The notes beneath the pieces were generated by a model. It was not told where the DNA came from. It searched no databases and saw only the letters and a program-made list of their open reading frames with translations. A DNA stretch of 64,000 nucleotides from an uncultured Jannaschia sp. (lineage in GTDB: Bacteria > Pseudomonadota > Alphaproteobacteria > Rhodobacterales > Rhodobacteraceae), in the NCBI RefSeq assembly GCF_947503795.1, contig NZ_CANNEZ010000002.1:496001-560000 (forward strand), in the 5' to 3' direction. Below are positions 26,136-36,487 of this stretch, piece after piece (within the stretch, counting starts at the first letter, position 1; every line of letters begins with the position of its first letter). Both the position numbers and the translations under genes were made by a program.

Positions 26136-26716
26136 TCCGCGCCGCCGCCCTCCTTGCCGCCGCGCTGGCGCTTGCCGCATGCCAGCCCGCGACGCAGACC
26201 GGGTTCAGCCAGGGCGCCGCCGAGATCGCGGGCCAGCGGATGGCGTTCACAGTCGAGGCCGTGTGCCTCAACAACCGCACGCGCGCGGGGCAGACGCGGG
26301 CCGCCCGCGCGCTCGATTTCCCCTTCGTCCAGCGCGAGGACGGCGGCACCGTCTATTCCAATCCCGGCACGCTGACCTTCCTTCGGATCGGTCCCGTGGC
26401 GCAGCAATCCATCACCAATCGCGACGGCGAGCGGATCGACGTGCCCGGCGGCAGCGGCTGTTCGGTGGGCTCGCCCGCCGTGGGCCTGCGCCAGTCGAAC
26501 GCCATCGCGGGGCAGATCCTCGCGCCGCGACTGGTGGACGGGTCGGGCACGCTCGACGGGCCGCTGGGCGCGGGGCTCAACCCCGCGGGCGGCGCCGGCT
26601 TCTTCTTCGAGGGGCTGACCATGACCACGCCGCTGGCCCGCACCACCCTGACCGATCCCGCGACGGGCGAGGCGCGCGCCTTCGACCACCCCGTCATTCT
26701 CATCGTGCACAACTGA
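26132..26716 (+). CDS. Lipoprotein upstream of sucD
   Basis: A 194-aa protein with a lipoprotein signal ([12 protein letters not shown], Cys about 17) and two mature cysteines, in EAVCLNNRT and GSGCSVGSP. The C-terminal part ([20 protein letters not shown]) is beta-rich. The start overlaps the previous stop as ATGA. sucD starts 25 bases after its stop. Function unknown. Confidence 0.77.
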   Translation: MIRAAALLAAALALAACQPATQTGFSQGAAEIAGQRMAFTVEAVCLNNRTRAGQTRAARALDFPFVQREDGGTVYSNPGTLTFLRIGPVAQQSITNRDGERIDVPGGSGCSVGSPAVGLRQSNAIAGQILAPRLVDGSGTLDGPLGAGLNPAGGAGFFFEGLTMTTPLARTTLTDPATGEARAFDHPVILIVHN

Positions 26717-26741
26717 CAGACTTCAAAAGACCGGAGACGAT

Positions 26742-27626
26742 ATGGCCATTCTCGTAGACGAACAGACCAAGGTGATCTGCCAAGGCTTCACCGGCTCGCA
26801 GGGCACCTTCCATTCCGAGCAGGCCATCGCCTACGGCACCAAGATGGTCGGTGGCGTCACCCCCGGCAAAGGCGGGCAGACCCATCTGGACCTGCCCGTC
26901 TTCGACAGCTGCCACGAAGCGGTGGCCAGAACGGGCGCGAATGCGTCCGTCATCTACGTCCCGCCGCCCTTCGCCGCGGATTCGATCCTCGAAGCGATCG
27001 ACGCCGAGATCCCGCTGGTGGTCTGCATCACCGAAGGCATCCCGGTGCTCGACATGATGAAGGTCAAGCGCGCGCTCGACGGCTCAAAGACGCGGCTGAT
27101 CGGGCCGAATTGCCCCGGCGTGATCACGCCCGACGCCTGCAAGATCGGCATCATGCCCGGTCATATCCACAAGCGTGGCTCCGTCGGCGTCGTGTCCCGT
27201 TCGGGGACGCTGACCTACGAAGCCGTCAAGCAGACCGCCGATATGGGACTGGGCCAATCCACCGCCGTCGGCATCGGCGGCGATCCGATCAAGGGGACCG
27301 AGCATATCGACGTGCTCGAGATGTTCCTGGCCGATGACGAGACCCAGTCGATCATCATGATCGGCGAGATCGGCGGCACCGCCGAAGAGGAAGCCGCGCA
27401 ATTCCTGGCCGATGAGCGCAAGAAGGGCCGCTGGAAGCCCACCGCCGGGTTCATCGCCGGGCGCACGGCGCCTCCGGGCCGCCGCATGGGCCACGCCGGC
27501 GCCATCGTCGCAGGCGGCAAGGGCGACGCGGAGTCGAAGATCGAAGCGATGAAGGCCGCGGGCATCATCGTGGCCGAAAGCCCCGCCACGCTGGGCGAGG
27601 CCGTCAAGGAGGCGATCGGCGGCTGA
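26742..27626 (+). CDS. sucD: Succinyl-CoA synthetase alpha subunit
   Basis: A 294-aa protein. The CoA-binding Rossmann domain starts [20 protein letters not shown] (residues 8-27), [16 protein letters not shown] follows, and the phosphorylated active-site His is in GHAGAIV (about 250). Pairs with SucC. The TGATGG junction with the next gene overlaps by one base. Confidence 0.97.
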   Translation: MAILVDEQTKVICQGFTGSQGTFHSEQAIAYGTKMVGGVTPGKGGQTHLDLPVFDSCHEAVARTGANASVIYVPPPFAADSILEAIDAEIPLVVCITEGIPVLDMMKVKRALDGSKTRLIGPNCPGVITPDACKIGIMPGHIHKRGSVGVVSRSGTLTYEAVKQTADMGLGQSTAVGIGGDPIKGTEHIDVLEMFLADDETQSIIMIGEIGGTAEEEAAQFLADERKKGRWKPTAGFIAGRTAPPGRRMGHAGAIVAGGKGDAESKIEAMKAAGIIVAESPATLGEAVKEAIGG

Positions 27627-28255
27627 TGGGTTTCCTGGAGGCCATACGCACCTGCTTTCGCAAGTACTTGACCTTCTCCGGTCGCGCAGGGCGGTCGGAG
27701 TTCTGGTTCTTCGTGTTGTTTGTGGTTCTCGGTTCGATCTTCTTGGTGATCGTGAACGGCATCCTTTTCGGACCCACCCACTCGCTGCAGACGATTACGT
27801 CCTATGATGGCAGCGGGACCGAGACGACATCGTACCGCGAGGTCGCCTCGTATGATGGCGGTTGGCTCGGCACGATCTTCACCTGGGGAATCATCGTGCC
27901 CGGTTTCGCAGTGACCTGGCGCCGCCTCCATGACCGGAATATCCGCGGCTGGTGGGCGCTCCTGCCCTATCTGGCTCCGTACCTGCTGATCGGCGCATTG
28001 ATTGCAACGACGATCGGCTTCCAAGCGATTCTTTCCGGCGGGGTCGAAGCCGTAATTTCCGGTGGCCTTCCCGTCGGCGTTCTTGCGGTAGGGCTGGCCG
28101 TGGTCCTGGCGTCCTGGGTCTGGTTCATCGTGAACCTCGCCAAGGAGGGCACGATCGGACCCAACCGCTTTGGCCCCTCGCCAGATGGGCCAGGCTTTCC
28201 GCCCGGCGTGGTTGTTCGCGTCCGAGACCTTCCGCATGTCGGGAGGTCGCAATGA
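27626..28255 (+). CDS. DUF805 membrane protein
   Basis: A 209-aa integral membrane protein. The N-terminal FSGRAGRSEFWFF and WRRLHDRNIRGWWALLPY blocks are the DUF805 signature, followed by three or four transmembrane segments and the C-terminal GTIGPNRFGPSP motif. The codon use (TTG, GTT, TCC, AAG) is less GC-biased than in the surrounding genes. It starts on the last base of sucD and is coupled to the exported-protein gene by ATGA. Confidence 0.88.
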   Translation: MGFLEAIRTCFRKYLTFSGRAGRSEFWFFVLFVVLGSIFLVIVNGILFGPTHSLQTITSYDGSGTETTSYREVASYDGGWLGTIFTWGIIVPGFAVTWRRLHDRNIRGWWALLPYLAPYLLIGALIATTIGFQAILSGGVEAVISGGLPVGVLAVGLAVVLASWVWFIVNLAKEGTIGPNRFGPSPDGPGFPPGVVVRVRDLPHVGRSQ

Positions 28256-28725
28256 TCCGCGCCGTTGCTCTTTGCCTCGCGGCCGCCCCCGCGGCCGGTC
28301 AACCCTGCGTCGAACCTGCCTTTGCGAATGCTTTGGCAGCCCTGCAAGCCGACGGATGGACCGTCGCGACCGAACTGACCGACACGCAGGCCGAGGCGCT
28401 CGCATGGAGCCGCGCGATCACCTACATGACAGGCGATGATGGTGGTCTGTCCCCCGAGCAGGTCCTCGATCTCCAGCGTCGCGCGGCCCCTGGCCTGCTG
28501 CGTCGGGTGGATACGGACTCGACGCGGTCGCGCGTCCTGATCCGCGGTGATGATGCCATGACGATTACCGAGACGGTCACGATCCCCGGCCAGATCGAAC
28601 GGCAATGTCGTCTCGCGACCGGGGCATCGTTGGACGACGTCCAGCCCGTCGACACCACCGGGTGGCCGGGCGCGCCCGTCCTTGCCGATTTGACGCTGAC
28701 CTTCCCGCAGGAGACCGACCGATGA
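28252..28725 (+). CDS. Exported protein upstream of sucA
   Basis: A 157-aa protein with a short signal peptide (VALCLAAAPAAG, cleavage near residue 16). One cysteine is in QPCVEPAF right after the signal and another in ERQCRLATG near residue 117. The region between is helical. The start overlaps the DUF805 stop and the stop overlaps the sucA start, both as ATGA. No family recognised. Confidence 0.72.
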   Translation: MIRAVALCLAAAPAAGQPCVEPAFANALAALQADGWTVATELTDTQAEALAWSRAITYMTGDDGGLSPEQVLDLQRRAAPGLLRRVDTDSTRSRVLIRGDDAMTITETVTIPGQIERQCRLATGASLDDVQPVDTTGWPGAPVLADLTLTFPQETDR

Positions 28726-31685
28726 CCGAACAGTCCCCCAATGACGTCTTCCGCTCCACGTCCTTCATGCAGGGGCACAACGCGGAATATCTCGAGCAGA
28801 TGTACGCCCGCTACGCCTCGGATCCGAGCGCCGTGGACGAGACGTGGAAGCAGTTCTTCGCCGCGCTCGAAGATGACGCAGGCGCGGTGCGGGCCGAGGC
28901 GGAAGGCCCGTCCTGGGCGCGCGCCGACTGGCCGCCGATGCCGTCGGGCGAGCTGACGGCGGCGCTGACCGGCGAATGGCCCGCCGATCCCAAGGAGGCG
29001 CAGGCGGCCGGCGACAAGATCCGCGCAAAGGCCGAGGCGACGGGGGCGACCGTCAGCGACGACCAGGTCAAGCGCGCCGTGCTCGACAGCATCCGCGCGC
29101 TGATGATCATCCGGGCCTACCGGATCCGGGGGCATCTGGCCGCCGATCTCGACCCGCTGGGCATGCGCGCCGAGACGCCGCATCCCGAGCTCGATCCCGC
29201 GTCCTACGGCTTCACCGAGGCCGACATGGACCGGCCGATCTTCATCGACAACGTGCTCGGCCTTGAGGTCGCGACGCTGGGCGAGATCATCGCCATCCTG
29301 AAGCGCACCTATTGCGGCACCTTCGCGCTCCAGTACATGCACATCTCCGACCCAGAGCAGTCCTCGTGGCTCAAGGAACGGATCGAGGGCCTGGGCAAGG
29401 AGATCGAGTTCACCCAGAACGGGCGGCGCGCGATCCTCAACAAGCTGGTCGAGGCCGAGGGCTTCGAGAAGTACCTGCACGTCAAGTACATGGGCACCAA
29501 GCGCTTTGGCCTCGACGGCGGCGAGGCGCTGATCCCCGCGATGGAGCAGATCATCAAGCGCGGCGGCCAGCTGGGCCTGTCGGACATCGTCATCGGGATG
29601 CCCCACCGGGGGCGCCTCAGCGTCCTCGCGAACGTGATGGAGAAGCCCTACAAGGCGATCTTCAACGAATTCCAGGGCGGCAGCTTCAAGCCCGAGGACG
29701 TCGATGGCTCGGGCGACGTCAAGTATCACCTCGGCGCGTCCTCGGACCGGGAATTCGACGGCAACGAGGTGCATATCTCGCTGACCGCGAACCCGTCGCA
29801 TCTCGAGGCGGTGAACCCCGTCGTCCTCGGCAAGGTCCGGGCCAAGCAGGACCAGCTCGGCGACAGCGACCGCACCAAGGTGACAGGGCTTCTTCTGCAT
29901 GGCGACGCGGCTTTCGCGGGACAGGGCGTCGTGGCCGAATGCTTCGCGCTCTCTGGCGTGCGGGGTCACAAGACCGGCGGCACGATCCATATCGTCGTCA
30001 ACAACCAGATCGGGTTTACGACCGCGCCGCATTTCTCGCGGTCCTCGCCCTACCCGACCGACAACGCGCTGGTGGTCGAGGCGCCGATCTTCCACGTCAA
30101 CGGCGACGACCCCGAGGCGGTCGTCCATGCCGCCCGTGTGGCCATCGAGTTCCGCCAGAAGTTCCACCGCGACGTGGTGCTCGACATCTTCTGCTACCGC
30201 CGCTTCGGCCATAACGAGGGGGACGAGCCGATGTTCACCAACCCCCTGATGTACAAGCAGATCAAGCAGCAGAAGACGACGCTGACCCTTTATACCGAGC
30301 GGCTGGTCCGCGACGGGCTGATCCCCGAGGGCGAGATCGAGGACATGAAGGCCGCGTTCCAGGATCGCATGGCCGAGGAGTTCGAGGCCGGCAAGGACTA
30401 CAAGCCCAACAAGGCCGACTGGCTGGACGGCCGCTGGTCCCATCTCGATCGCCGCAAGGAGGACGATTACGTCCGTGGCCAGACCGCCATCCCCGAGGAG
30501 ACGCTGGCCGATGTGGGGCGCGCGCTGACGACGGCGCCGGACGACTTCCCGTTGCACAAGACGATCGGGCGGCTGCTCGAGGCGAAGTCAAAGATGTTCG
30601 AGAGCGGCGCGGGATTCGACTGGGCAACCGCTGAAGCGCTGGCCTTCGGATCGCTTCTGACCGAGGGCTACAAGGTTCGGCTCGCCGGGCAGGATTCGAC
30701 GCGGGGCACCTTCAGCCAGCGCCATTCCGGCCTCGTCAACCAGGCCACGGAGGAGCGGTACTATCCGCTCAACCATATCCGCGAGGGTCAGGCGCATTAC
30801 GAGGTGATCGACAGCGCCCTGTCGGAATACGCCGTCCTCGGCTTCGAATACGGCTACAGCCTCGCCGAGCCCAATGCCCTGACCATGTGGGAGGCGCAGT
30901 TCGGCGACTTCGCCAACGGCGCGCAAATCATGTTCGACCAGTTCATTTCGTCGGGCGAGTCGAAGTGGCTGCGGATGTCGGGGCTCGTCTGCCTCCTGCC
31001 CCACGGGTTCGAGGGTCAGGGCCCCGAGCACTCCTCGGCACGGCTCGAACGCTTCCTGCAGATGTGCGGCTCCGACAACTGGATCGTCGCCAATTGCACG
31101 ACGCCCGCCAACTATTTTCACATCCTGCGCCGCCAGCTGCATCGCGACTTCCGCAAGCCGCTGATCCTGATGACGCCCAAATCCCTTCTGCGTCACAAGC
31201 TGGCCGTGTCGAAGACCGAGGAATTCACCACCGGCTCCAGCTTCCACCGCGTGCTCTGGGACGACGCGCAATACGGCAACTCGGACACCGAGCTGGTGCC
31301 GGACGACGAGATCAAGCGCGTCGTCATCTGCTCGGGCAAGGTCTATTTCGACCTGCTGGAGGAGCGGGACGCGCGCGGCATCACCGATGTCTACATCCTG
31401 CGGCTGGAGCAGTTCTATCCGTTCCCCGCGCTCTCGATGGTCAACGAACTCAGCCGCTTCAAGGGCGCCGAGTTCGTCTGGTGCCAGGAGGAGCCGAAGA
31501 ACCAGGGCGGCTGGACCTTTGTGGATCCGAACATCGAATGGGTGCTGACCCGCATCGGCGCCAGCCACACCCGCCCCCGCTATGTCGGGCGCGCCGCCTC
31601 CGCTTCGCCCGCGACGGGCCTCGCGAGCCAACACAAGTCACAACAAGCCGCGCTCGTCGACGAAGCGCTGAGCATGGAAGGTTAA
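28722..31685 (+). CDS. sucA: 2-oxoglutarate dehydrogenase E1 component
   Basis: A 987-aa thiamine-diphosphate enzyme that decarboxylates 2-oxoglutarate and transfers the succinyl group to SucB. The start segment [29 protein letters not shown], the [13 protein letters not shown] block, and the C-terminal EEPKNQGGW motif are typical, and the length matches bacterial SucA (about 930-990 aa). ThDP-binding residues lie in the [15 protein letters not shown] region (about 295). Confidence 0.98.
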   Translation: MTEQSPNDVFRSTSFMQGHNAEYLEQMYARYASDPSAVDETWKQFFAALEDDAGAVRAEAEGPSWARADWPPMPSGELTAALTGEWPADPKEAQAAGDKIRAKAEATGATVSDDQVKRAVLDSIRALMIIRAYRIRGHLAADLDPLGMRAETPHPELDPASYGFTEADMDRPIFIDNVLGLEVATLGEIIAILKRTYCGTFALQYMHISDPEQSSWLKERIEGLGKEIEFTQNGRRAILNKLVEAEGFEKYLHVKYMGTKRFGLDGGEALIPAMEQIIKRGGQLGLSDIVIGMPHRGRLSVLANVMEKPYKAIFNEFQGGSFKPEDVDGSGDVKYHLGASSDREFDGNEVHISLTANPSHLEAVNPVVLGKVRAKQDQLGDSDRTKVTGLLLHGDAAFAGQGVVAECFALSGVRGHKTGGTIHIVVNNQIGFTTAPHFSRSSPYPTDNALVVEAPIFHVNGDDPEAVVHAARVAIEFRQKFHRDVVLDIFCYRRFGHNEGDEPMFTNPLMYKQIKQQKTTLTLYTERLVRDGLIPEGEIEDMKAAFQDRMAEEFEAGKDYKPNKADWLDGRWSHLDRRKEDDYVRGQTAIPEETLADVGRALTTAPDDFPLHKTIGRLLEAKSKMFESGAGFDWATAEALAFGSLLTEGYKVRLAGQDSTRGTFSQRHSGLVNQATEERYYPLNHIREGQAHYEVIDSALSEYAVLGFEYGYSLAEPNALTMWEAQFGDFANGAQIMFDQFISSGESKWLRMSGLVCLLPHGFEGQGPEHSSARLERFLQMCGSDNWIVANCTTPANYFHILRRQLHRDFRKPLILMTPKSLLRHKLAVSKTEEFTTGSSFHRVLWDDAQYGNSDTELVPDDEIKRVVICSGKVYFDLLEERDARGITDVYILRLEQFYPFPALSMVNELSRFKGAEFVWCQEEPKNQGGWTFVDPNIEWVLTRIGASHTRPRYVGRAASASPATGLASQHKSQQAALVDEALSMEG

Positions 31686-31689
31686 GCGC

Positions 31690-33225
31690 ATGACGATCGA
31701 CGTGAAGGTCCCCACCCTGGGCGAATCCGTGACCGAGGCCACCGTGGCCACCTGGTTCAAGAAGCCCGGCGATGCCGTCGCCACCGACGAGATGCTCTGC
31801 GAGCTCGAGACCGACAAGGTCACCGTCGAGGTGCCCTCGCCCGCCACGGGCACGCTGGGCGAGATCGTCGCGGCCGAAGGCGAAACCGTGGGTGTCGACG
31901 CGCTGCTCGCGACCATCTCCGAAGGCGCGGGCGCGCCCGCCTCCGACGAGGCCCCCGCCGCCGTGGCCGAGCCGGGATCCTCCGGCGATGCCCCGGCCGA
32001 GGCGTCCGGTAACGCGGGCGGCGAAGCCGTCGATGTCATGGTCCCCGCGCTGGGCGAGAGCGTGACCGAGGCGACGGTGGCGACGTGGTTCAAGGCGGCG
32101 GGCGACGCGGTCGCGCAGGACGAAATGCTGTGCGAACTGGAGACCGACAAGGTCTCAGTCGAGGTGCCCGCCCCCGCCGCGGGCACGCTGGGCGAGATCA
32201 TCGCCAAGGAAGGCGAGACGGTCGCCGCCGGCGGCAAGCTCGCCGTGATCCAGGCCGGGGCCGGTGCCGCCGCGGCCGCCCCGAAGGCCGCCGAAGCACC
32301 CGCCGGGGTCGGTGGTGACAGCGGCGGCCCCAAGGGCGACGTCGAGGATGCGCCCTCGGCCAAGAAGCTGATGGCCGAGAAGGGCCTCTCCTCCGGCGAC
32401 GTGAAGGGCTCGGGCCGCGACGGCCGCGTGATGAAGGAAGACGTGCTGCGCGCGGCCGCCGCGACGGCCCCCGCGCCCGCCGCCCCTGCACAAGCCCCCC
32501 GCGCGCCCGTCTCCGCCGATCAGGCCGACCGCGAGGAGCGGGTCAAGATGACCCGCCTGCGCCAGACCATCGCCAAGCGCCTGAAGGACAGCCAGAACAC
32601 CGCCGCCATGCTGACGACCTATAACGAGGTCGATATGGGCGCGGTCATGGATCTGCGGTCCGAGTACAAGGACCTCTTCCAGAAGAAGCACGGCGTGAAG
32701 CTCGGCTTCATGTCATTCTTCACCAAGGCCTGCGTCCACGCCCTGAACGAGGTCCCCGAGGTCAATGCCGAGATCGACGGCACCGACGTCGTCTATCACC
32801 GCTACGTCAACATGGGCATCGCCGCGGGCACGCCGCAGGGCCTCGTCGTGCCCGTGATCCGCGACGCCGACGCCATGTCCTTTGCCGAGATCGAGAAGGC
32901 CATCGCCGAAAAGGGCGCGGCGGCCCGCGACGGCAAGCTCTCGATGGCCGACATGCAGGGCGGCACGTTCACCATCTCGAACGGCGGCGTCTACGGCTCG
33001 CTGATGTCCTCGCCGATCCTCAACCCGCCGCAATCGGGCATCCTCGGCATGCACAAGATCCAGGACCGGCCCATGGTCGTCGGCGGAGAAATCGTCATCC
33101 GCCCGATGATGTATCTGGCACTCAGCTACGATCACCGCATCGTGGACGGGAAAGGCGCGGTGACGTTCCTCGTGCGGGTGAAAGAGGCGCTCGAGGACCC
33201 GCGGCGGCTCCTGATGGATTTGTGA
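31690..33225 (+). CDS. sucB: Dihydrolipoyl succinyltransferase E2 with two lipoyl domains
   Basis: A 511-aa E2 of the 2-oxoglutarate dehydrogenase complex. Two lipoyl domains (about 1-78 and 114-190) each carry the ETDK lipoylation motif (K43 and K154) and are nearly identical. They are followed by an Ala/Pro-rich linker, a peripheral-subunit-binding domain ([11 protein letters not shown], about 224-260) and the catalytic CoA-acyltransferase domain with DHRIVDGKG near the C-terminus. E. coli SucB has one lipoyl domain and about 405 aa; the two-domain form is common in this clade. Starts 4 bp after sucA. Confidence 0.97.
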   Translation: MTIDVKVPTLGESVTEATVATWFKKPGDAVATDEMLCELETDKVTVEVPSPATGTLGEIVAAEGETVGVDALLATISEGAGAPASDEAPAAVAEPGSSGDAPAEASGNAGGEAVDVMVPALGESVTEATVATWFKAAGDAVAQDEMLCELETDKVSVEVPAPAAGTLGEIIAKEGETVAAGGKLAVIQAGAGAAAAAPKAAEAPAGVGGDSGGPKGDVEDAPSAKKLMAEKGLSSGDVKGSGRDGRVMKEDVLRAAAATAPAPAAPAQAPRAPVSADQADREERVKMTRLRQTIAKRLKDSQNTAAMLTTYNEVDMGAVMDLRSEYKDLFQKKHGVKLGFMSFFTKACVHALNEVPEVNAEIDGTDVVYHRYVNMGIAAGTPQGLVVPVIRDADAMSFAEIEKAIAEKGAAARDGKLSMADMQGGTFTISNGGVYGSLMSSPILNPPQSGILGMHKIQDRPMVVGGEIVIRPMMYLALSYDHRIVDGKGAVTFLVRVKEALEDPRRLLMDL

Positions 33226-33251
33226 CCAAGCACCGATATCTTATATGAAGC

Positions 33252-33288
33252 GGCCGTCATCCCGGGGATCGTTCCGGGACTGACGGCC
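33252..33288 (+). other. Long hairpin after sucB
   Basis: A 14-bp stem with one bulge, GGCCGTCATCCCGG against CCGGGACTGACGGCC, lies 27 bp after the sucB stop. It is followed by CCCCC rather than a T-run. It may reduce readthrough to lpd or stabilise the upstream mRNA. Confidence 0.45.
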
Positions 33289-33324
33289 CCCCTCGTATCG
33301 TTGATCTGGATCTGCCGAGACCCC

Positions 33325-33501
33325 ATGACCCCCACCACCCGCGCCATCGCCTTCTGGCTCCTTCGCGTCGGCCTCGCCGTCCTTCTCGTCATCGGTTTGC
33401 AGGCGTGGCGCGGGCCGGATCCGATGCTGTGGTATCTCGTGGCAGGCTACGCGCTGATCTCGGCCTTCACGACCTACATGATCGTCCGGTCGCGCAAGTG
33501 A
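33325..33501 (+). CDS. Small membrane protein between sucB and lpd
   Basis: A 58-aa protein with two hydrophobic segments (about residues 6-25 and 33-50) and a basic C-terminus (VRSRK). No family recognised. The stop overlaps the GTG start of the MAPEG gene (GTGA). A role in the 2-oxoglutarate dehydrogenase complex is not suggested by anything in the sequence. Confidence 0.65.
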   Translation: MTPTTRAIAFWLLRVGLAVLLVIGLQAWRGPDPMLWYLVAGYALISAFTTYMIVRSRK

Positions 33502-33908
33502 CCCCCGAACTCACCGCCCTCGCCCTCGCGATCCTCTTGCAGGCCGTGCAGTTCGTCCTGATGGCCGTCCCCGCCAATCTCGAGCTCGGGCCGGGCAAGA
33601 CCACCTCCGCTCGCGACCGCTCCAAGATCGGCGGCGATCTGGTAGACCAGATGTCGGACCGGACCGCGCGCCTCTATCGGGCGATGAACAATCATTTCGA
33701 AGGGCTGATCCTCTTCACCGCCGCCGTGGCCCTCGTCACGCTGTCCGGCAAGGCCACGGGCTTCACCGCCGCCTGCGCGTGGATCTACCTCGTCGCGCGC
33801 GTGCTCTATGTCCCCGCCTATGCCTTCGGCTGGCGGCCCTGGCGGTCCTACATCTGGTTCGTGGGGTTCACGGCGACGCTTGCGATGGTTATCTCGACTC
33901 TCATCTGA
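33498..33908 (+). CDS. MAPEG family membrane protein
   Basis: A 136-aa protein with four transmembrane segments. The [15 protein letters not shown] and [16 protein letters not shown] blocks match the MAPEG family (membrane proteins in eicosanoid and glutathione metabolism). Bacterial members have mostly unknown roles. The GTG start at 33498 overlaps the previous stop by four bases. Confidence 0.87.
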   Translation: MTPELTALALAILLQAVQFVLMAVPANLELGPGKTTSARDRSKIGGDLVDQMSDRTARLYRAMNNHFEGLILFTAAVALVTLSGKATGFTAACAWIYLVARVLYVPAYAFGWRPWRSYIWFVGFTATLAMVISTLI

Positions 33909-33984
33909 TCCCTTCGATGTTCGCGAAATATGCCGGGGGGTGCGGGGGGCTGGCCCCCCGTCGGCCGGCAAGAGGAAACGACCC

Positions 33985-35379
33985 ATGGCCCAATATGACG
34001 TCATCATCATCGGCTCCGGCCCCGGCGGCTACGTTTGCGCCATCCGCTGCGCGCAACTGGGCCTGAAGACCGCCGTCGTCGAGGGGCGCGAGACGCTGGG
34101 CGGCACCTGCCTGAATGTCGGCTGCATCCCGTCGAAGGCGCTGCTCCATGCCAGCCACCAGCTCCACGAGGCCGAGCACAACTTCGCCAAGATGGGTCTC
34201 AAGGGCAAAAGCCCCTCGGTCGACTGGAAGCAGATGCTCGCCTACAAGCAGGACGTCATCGACCAGAACACCAAGGGCATCGAGTTCCTGTTCAAGAAGA
34301 ACAAGATCGACTGGCTGAAGGGCTGGGGCTCGATCCCCGCCGCGGGCCAGGTGAAGGTCGGCGACGATGTCCACGAGGCCAAACACATCATCATTGCGTC
34401 CGGCTCCGACAGCGCGGCCGTGCCCGGCGCCGATGTCACCGTCGACGAGGAGATCGTCGTCACCTCGACCGGCGCGCTCGAGCTGTCGAGCATCCCCAAG
34501 GAGATGGTCGTGATCGGCGGCGGCGTCATCGGGCTGGAGCTGGGCTCGGTCTATGCCCGGCTGGGCAGCGCCGTGACCGTGGTCGAGTATCTCGACGCCA
34601 TCACCCCCGGTCAGGATGCCGAGGTCGCCAAGCAGTTCCAGCGCCTTCTCCAGAAGCAGGGGCTCAAGTTCATCACCGGCGCCGCCGTGTCCAAGGTGAC
34701 GACGAAGAGCGGCAAGGCGGACGTGACCTACACCCTCCGCCGCGACGAGAGCGAGCACACGCTCAGGGCCGATTGCGTCCTCGTGGCGACGGGGCGCAAG
34801 CCCCATACCGACGGGCTGGGCCTCGACGCGCTGGGCGTCAAGCTGACCGGGCGCGGCCAGATTGCGGTGGACGACGACTACAGCACCAGCGTCGACGGTA
34901 TCTACGCCATCGGCGACGTGATCGAGGGGCCGATGCTGGCCCACAAGGCCGAGGACGAGGGGATGGCCATCGCCGAAATCCTGGCCGGGCAGGCCGGGCA
35001 CGTGAACTACGAGGTCATCCCCGGCGTGATCTACACCCATCCCGAGGTCGCGAGCGTCGGACTGACGGAGGAACAGCTCAAATCCGAAGGCCGCGCCTAC
35101 AAGGTCGGCAAGTTCGCCTTCATGGGCAACGGGCGCGCCAAGGCGAATTTCGCGGGCGACGGCTTCGTCAAGATGCTGGCCGACAAGGAGACGGACCGCA
35201 TCCTCGGGTGCCACGTGATCGGGCCGATGGCCGGTGACCTGATCCATGAGGTCTGCGTCGCGATGGAGTTCGGCGCCGCGGCCGAGGATCTGGCTCGCAC
35301 CTGCCACGCCCACCCGACCTATTCCGAGGCCATGCGCGAAGCGGCGCTGGCCTGCGGCGACGGCGCGATTCACGCCTGA
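33985..35379 (+). CDS. lpd: Dihydrolipoyl dehydrogenase
   Basis: A 464-aa flavoprotein (E3) that reoxidises the dihydrolipoyl groups of SucB with NAD+. FAD fold GSGPGGY (10-16), redox disulfide [11 protein letters not shown] (C42, C47), NAD fold [17 protein letters not shown] (about 180) and the C-terminal HAHPTYSEA with catalytic His (about 443) are present. The start [10 protein letters not shown] has AGAGGAAACGACCC upstream. It closes the suc operon and can also serve other lipoyl complexes. Confidence 0.97.
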   Translation: MAQYDVIIIGSGPGGYVCAIRCAQLGLKTAVVEGRETLGGTCLNVGCIPSKALLHASHQLHEAEHNFAKMGLKGKSPSVDWKQMLAYKQDVIDQNTKGIEFLFKKNKIDWLKGWGSIPAAGQVKVGDDVHEAKHIIIASGSDSAAVPGADVTVDEEIVVTSTGALELSSIPKEMVVIGGGVIGLELGSVYARLGSAVTVVEYLDAITPGQDAEVAKQFQRLLQKQGLKFITGAAVSKVTTKSGKADVTYTLRRDESEHTLRADCVLVATGRKPHTDGLGLDALGVKLTGRGQIAVDDDYSTSVDGIYAIGDVIEGPMLAHKAEDEGMAIAEILAGQAGHVNYEVIPGVIYTHPEVASVGLTEEQLKSEGRAYKVGKFAFMGNGRAKANFAGDGFVKMLADKETDRILGCHVIGPMAGDLIHEVCVAMEFGAAAEDLARTCHAHPTYSEAMREAALACGDGAIHA

Positions 35380-35717
35380 CGCGGCCAAGCTGCGCAGTCA
35401 GTCGGGCCGGACCGCGCCTCGAGCGGGGTCCGGTTATCGGTGCGATGGGCTTCTGCGGATCGCTATGTGCGAGACATGGTCCCGAGGCAGGCCGGCCGGA
35501 TGCGGCAACACCCCCATTCGGGCGCTTTGCGTTGGTATCATGGCCTCGGCGCGGCACTATTTCTGTTTTTCCAACAATGGCTTATGGAATGCGGCAAGGC
35601 AACGCGCCCGCGTCGAAAATGACCGCCCTTCCGCCATCATCCATATCGACCGGGCCGCAGTAATGCCGCCTTCCTGCGTCATGGTTTCCGGACCATCGCT
35701 CCGGAATTCTTGTACCA
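35380..35717. other. 338-bp intergenic region between lpd and the next gene
   Basis: No gene was found here. A hairpin at 35407-35433 (CCGGACC against GGTCCGG) may end the lpd transcript, but it lacks a T-run. AT-richer patches occur at about 35570-35600. A 7-bp inverted repeat, TTCCGGA-N7-TCCGGAA, lies at 35686-35706, just before the next start codon (see its own entry). Confidence 0.5.
35686..35706. promoter_or_regulatory. Inverted repeat just upstream of 35718
   Basis: A perfect 7-bp dyad TTCCGGA and TCCGGAA, spaced by CCATCGC, ends 11 bp before the GTG start. It could be an operator or an RNA hairpin next to the ribosome binding site. No regulator is known for it. Confidence 0.4.
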
Positions 35718-36350
35718 GTGACCCGCTTTTCCCTCCTCCTCCGCTCCTTCGCGCCGACCGCCCTCGGGGCGGCCGCCACCGCATCGCGCGCCATCGCCGA
35801 CCCGATCGTCGAACAGCCGGCATTCGGCGTGTTCCCGACCGGGCTTCTCGACGGGTTCGATCCGGCCCAGCTGCTGCCCTGGGTCGCGGGCTGCATCGCC
35901 GTCGCCGCCGTGGCCGTGATGATCGGGGACCGGTTGCGGCGCCGTCGCCGCGACATGCGCCAGGCGATCCTCGGTCTCGGCAACGGGCCGCGCTTCCGCG
36001 CCGTCGACGCGATCTGCCACGCGGTCTGGAAGGGCCGGAAGATCGAGGGCGAGCGCCTCAAGCGCGCCCTCGAGATCGCGCGCGCCACCACGGATATGGA
36101 CTACACGGCCGACCATATCCGCGAGGCGGCCGCCCGCGCCGACCGCGTCCACCTGCCGCTGAGCTTCCGCTGGATGCGCGAGGGGCTGACCGATGCCGAG
36201 AAGATGGTGATCTTCAACTCGACGCTCTCCGTCCTCCTGGCCGACGCGCCGCTGACCCATGCCGACCGCGCCTTCCTCGGCCGTCTCACCCGCGGCCTCG
36301 GCCTCAAGCGCCGCCACCTCCGCAACTTGGGGCGGCTGCTGCCGGAGTGA
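35718..36350 (+). CDS. Hypothetical protein with C-terminal TerB-like helical region
   Basis: A 210-aa protein starting at GTG. A hydrophobic segment (about residues 57-70, VAGCIAVAAVAVMI) is followed by a basic RRRRR stretch, so it looks anchored in the membrane with the C-terminal domain in the cytoplasm. The last 120 residues are helical, and the LTDAEKMVIFNSTLSVLLADAPLTHADRAFL region resembles the TerB fold only loosely. No precise family assigned. Confidence 0.6.
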   Translation: MTRFSLLLRSFAPTALGAAATASRAIADPIVEQPAFGVFPTGLLDGFDPAQLLPWVAGCIAVAAVAVMIGDRLRRRRRDMRQAILGLGNGPRFRAVDAICHAVWKGRKIEGERLKRALEIARATTDMDYTADHIREAAARADRVHLPLSFRWMREGLTDAEKMVIFNSTLSVLLADAPLTHADRAFLGRLTRGLGLKRRHLRNLGRLLPE

Positions 36351-36487
36351 GGGGGATGGGGACGGGCCAGCCACCCTTCACCGGACCCGTATGCCGCCCC
36401 CCGAGAGGTCCCTGCAAAGACACCCTTCAACGTGCGCGGCCGGACTGTCATGATGGCGGTGGATCATTCCTTCGGATCAAGGCGCTC

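Noticed and set aside
27120-27127. Another GTGATCAC palindrome in sucD
   Set aside because: It is single, inside the coding sequence (the GVITP region), and lacks the 13-bp partner.
31690-33225. Duplicated lipoyl domain of SucB as a novelty
   Set aside because: Two-lipoyl E2 proteins of about 510 aa are usual in this bacterial group, so it is noted only as a feature.
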